Origin: UBA4421 sp002704225
Lineage (GTDB): Bacteria > Pseudomonadota > Gammaproteobacteria > Pseudomonadales > Azotimanducaceae
Reading direction: 5' to 3'
NCBI GenBank assembly: GCA_902556425.1
Contig: CACDWG010000002.1
Coordinates: 1-64,000, forward strand
Length of the DNA stretch: 64,000 nucleotides
Positions 61,671 through 64,000 of the stretch are shown here, one piece after another. Every line of letters starts with the position of its first letter. Positions within the stretch are counted from its first letter, which is position 1. The translations under genes and the position numbers were made by a program. Below the pieces are notes generated by a model that worked only from the letters and a program-made list of their open reading frames with translations, did not search any database and was not told the origin of the DNA.

Positions 61671-62747
61671 ATGATTGATACGCTTAAAAAATTAGGTTTC
61701 ACGTCAGCAGTTGCAGCGCTCCTGCTCAGTGCCGCGTGCAGTGGCGAACAGCCGCCGAAGCAAACCTCTACAGCCCAAGTGACCACTGAGGTAGAGGTTG
61801 TCACAATCGCGCAAGTCGCTGAGCCAATGTCTTCATCTGCTGAACGTGTGTCGGAAGATACCGGCGAGCTTGCGGAATATGAGACGGTTACGGGTGTATC
61901 CGGCAATCTGTCGAGCATTGGTTCCGACACCTTGGCGAATCTGATGACGCTATGGACCGAAGGATTCAAGCGCAATTATCCCAGCGTAAACATCCAAGTT
62001 CAGGCGGCTGGATCGTCAACGGCCCCACCCGCTTTGACCGAGGGCACAGCGAACTTCGGCCCCATGAGTCGGGCCATGAAAGACAAAGAAATTGAAGCGT
62101 TTGAGAGCCGCTTCGGTTACAAGCCGACCGCCATTCGGGTCGCGATCGACGCGCTTGCGGTCTACGTTCATAAGGACAGCCCTCTGGACGAACTGTCTAT
62201 TGCCCAGGTCGATGCGGCGTTTTCCGAGACACGTCGCTGCGGCGCTTCTGCGAGCGTTGATGTATGGGGCGATTTTGGTCTTAGTGGCAGTTGGCAGGAA
62301 CGTCCGGTCCAGCTTTACGGCCGGAACTCGGTGTCTGGTACTTACGGATACTTCAAAAAAGTCGGCCTATGCTCTGGTGACTTCAAAGGCAGTGTCAATG
62401 AGCAACCCGGTTCAGCATCCGTCGTACAAGCTGTCGCATCGTCTTTGAATGGAATTGGCTATTCCGGTATCGGCTACATTACATCCGGCGTAAAGGCTTT
62501 GGCCTTATCGAAAGACGGCTCCGAACCCGTAGCGGCCACACCCGAAAACGCTCTGAGTGGTGACTACCCTCTGTCTCGTTACTTGTATGTTTACGTGAAC
62601 AAGAAACCCGGACAGCCCCTGTCGCCATTAGAGCGAGAATTCATAAAATTGGTTCTTTCACGAGAAGGACAGGAAATTGTGGAGAAGGATGGGTATATTC
62701 CCGTCTCGCCAGAAGTCGCTCGACGCGAACTGAGCAAATTACTCTAA
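61671..62747 (+). CDS. pstS: Phosphate-binding lipoprotein of the Pst transporter
   Basis: The 358-residue product has a lipobox (LLSAAC, Cys23), an acidic linker, then the PBP-like phosphate fold: LSSIGSDTLANLMTLWTEGF, VQAAGSSTAPPALTEGTANFGPMSR, and YGRNSVSGTYGYFKK. The SSTAPPAL and GRNSVSGTY segments fit the phosphate-contact loops of PstS. It is 77 bases after phoR and 29 bases before pstC. No Pho box was seen in the gap, so transcription probably comes from upstream. Confidence 0.92.
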   Translation: MIDTLKKLGFTSAVAALLLSAACSGEQPPKQTSTAQVTTEVEVVTIAQVAEPMSSSAERVSEDTGELAEYETVTGVSGNLSSIGSDTLANLMTLWTEGFKRNYPSVNIQVQAAGSSTAPPALTEGTANFGPMSRAMKDKEIEAFESRFGYKPTAIRVAIDALAVYVHKDSPLDELSIAQVDAAFSETRRCGASASVDVWGDFGLSGSWQERPVQLYGRNSVSGTYGYFKKVGLCSGDFKGSVNEQPGSASVVQAVASSLNGIGYSGIGYITSGVKALALSKDGSEPVAATPENALSGDYPLSRYLYVYVNKKPGQPLSPLEREFIKLVLSREGQEIVEKDGYIPVSPEVARRELSKLL

Positions 62748-62776
62748 TTTCTTTGCACTCTAAGCAGGTTGCTTCA

Positions 62777-64000
62777 ATGGATGATGTCGACTCGTTAGGT
62801 CGCCTGTCACGGCGCCGCTACTGGACAAATCGGATCACGGAAACCGTGGTTGGTCTTGGCGGCGGCGCAGTAATCGCGGCCATCACATTGATTTTTGCTT
62901 ACCTGCTCTGGGTCGTAGCACCCATCTTCAAAAGTGCTGACATCGAAGCAGGCAACCAGCTTCGGGCCGCCGAGAGGCCAACAACCTTGGTCGATATCAG
63001 TGAAAACGGCGAAGTAGTATCGCGCTTCAGCAATACCGGTATCGTCGAGTTTTATGATCAAGCCAGTGGCCAAGCGTTAGCTGGGTTCGATCTGGGCCTG
63101 CAAATACGTTCAATTCATCGCGTCTACCCTCTGGTGGATCTTTACGCCCTGACGGATGACGAAGCTCAGCTGCATTTCGTGCGTTCCCAGCACATCGTCA
63201 ATTTTGAAAACAACCAGCGGCAACTGGCCTCTTCGGTGGATTTTCCGCTGGGACGCGATGGTGTCGCCATCGGAGAAACCACCGCCTTCGATGTTCACCT
63301 GTTTGATGGCGAATTATTGATCGCGACAGCAAACGAACGCGAATTGGTGCTGCGTAAGTATCAAGACGTGGAACTGGGTTTTGGGTTGGGCAGTGCTCAA
63401 CAAGTCACGTTAAGCGCGGGCTTTTCGGTCTCGGATATTTATATCGGCCCACGCAACCAATGGATTTACGCGGTCGGTGAGCAGGGTGAAATTGAGATTT
63501 TTGGTGTCGGCTCACTGAAACGCCCCACCCGCATGTACCGAGGTACGTTGGTTGAGCCCGGTCTGACGATGACGGCTATGACCCCTTTATTGGGCCGATA
63601 CTCCTTGGTTGTTGGCACCTCAGATGGCGCTGTGACCCAATACGGAATGTATACCGACGCTGCAGGTACCAGGCTTGATGCGATCCGCCAATTTGCTCTG
63701 CCCTCTCCGGCACAACGGTTTGTCACGGAGCCACGACGCAAAGGCTTCATGGCGCTTGACCAAGGCGGCGACGTTCATCTCATGTACCCCACATCGGGTC
63801 GCAAACTTGCCAGTTTCGCTGCGGGTTTGTCCGCGGACACCCCCATGGCGATATCGGCTCGCTCTAACGCTCTTGTCAGCGCCCCAACGGATAGCACAAT
63901 CAGTTTGTTGCAGCTGCATAACGAACACCCTGAAATTTCCTTGAGCGCGCTGTGGGGCAAGGTTTGGTATGAAGGCTACGACGAGCCGATTTACAGCTGG
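62777..64000 (+). CDS. pstC: Phosphate ABC transporter permease PstC, long form (5' part)
   Basis: The frame is open from the ATG at 62777 to the window edge (408 codons). A basic N terminus (RLSRRRYWTNRITE) and one membrane helix near residues 24-47 (VVGLGGGAVIAAITLIFAYLLWVV) are followed by more than 340 residues of periplasmic, propeller-like sequence. This is the long PstC form known from Pseudomonas, where the permease helices come after the periplasmic domain. The permease half lies beyond the window, so identity rests on the position and the N-terminal layout. Confidence 0.8.
   Translation, partial: MDDVDSLGRLSRRRYWTNRITETVVGLGGGAVIAAITLIFAYLLWVVAPIFKSADIEAGNQLRAAERPTTLVDISENGEVVSRFSNTGIVEFYDQASGQALAGFDLGLQIRSIHRVYPLVDLYALTDDEAQLHFVRSQHIVNFENNQRQLASSVDFPLGRDGVAIGETTAFDVHLFDGELLIATANERELVLRKYQDVELGFGLGSAQQVTLSAGFSVSDIYIGPRNQWIYAVGEQGEIEIFGVGSLKRPTRMYRGTLVEPGLTMTAMTPLLGRYSLVVGTSDGAVTQYGMYTDAAGTRLDAIRQFALPSPAQRFVTEPRRKGFMALDQGGDVHLMYPTSGRKLASFAAGLSADTPMAISARSNALVSAPTDSTISLLQLHNEHPEISLSALWGKVWYEGYDEPIYSW

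Overview
The window (64 kb, moderately GC-rich, about 58 tightly packed genes) looks like the chromosome of an aerobic, probably marine gammaproteobacterium. The evidence is indirect: a general secretory (gsp) type II operon, an aerobic coproporphyrinogen oxidase, electron-transfer flavoprotein with two acyl-CoA dehydrogenases, a tripartite tricarboxylate transporter, a long PstC-type permease, and a two-component pair resembling the proteobacterial 'dedicated sortase system' regulators. I cannot name a genus. No rRNA, tRNA, CRISPR array, insertion sequence or phage genes were seen, and no stretch over 300 bases lacks a gene.

Layout: 0.1-1.8 kb etfBA, ending at a bidirectional terminator facing pyrB (1.86-2.87 kb, minus). 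3.1-10.8 kb is a type II secretion operon gspEFGHIJKLM; gspC and gspD are absent here and gspI is frameshifted in a run of nine G. 10.9-18.6 kb, minus strand, is a close-packed five-gene signalling block: DHp-like/receiver/class III cyclase protein, two tandem serine beta-lactamase-like hydrolases, a 999-residue hybrid histidine kinase and a single-domain response regulator. Divergent from it (18.9-20.4 kb) are a metallo-beta-lactamase-fold hydrolase and a stand-alone cyclic-nucleotide-binding protein, so a cyclase and a possible receptor and phosphodiesterase lie together. This is the most novel-looking part of the window.

20.4-36.6 kb is mainly metabolism and transport: two acyl-CoA dehydrogenases, hemF, a BON lipoprotein, an SMP-30 lactonase with TctCBA transporter genes, a lone ExbD, threonine aldolase, NupC nucleoside transporter, a phosphopantetheinyl transferase, a CPT-like kinase, a secreted propeller-like protein, a Sir2 deacylase, an APH-fold kinase, and pnuC with a NadR-like kinase (NAD precursor salvage). 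36.6-45 kb holds a small hypothetical gene, a PdsR/PdsS-like two-component system without its sortase, an MBL hydrolase, an atypical serine/threonine kinase coupled to a MORN-repeat protein, and a TauE/SafE permease.

45-55 kb has pyruvate kinase, an XPD-like Fe-S helicase with an N-terminal nuclease-like domain next to a bacterial FAN1 nuclease (a likely crosslink-repair pair), rmuC, a 2-hydroxyacid dehydrogenase and an MFS transporter. 55-58.8 kb has an operon of three secreted proteins of unknown role (one DUF6152, two sharing a GHWEGDTLVV motif) and an SDR dehydrogenase. 58.8 kb to the end is a phosphate-starvation cluster: porin, phoR, pstS and a truncated pstC, with two good Pho boxes (58847-58864 and 60212-60229) but no phoB.
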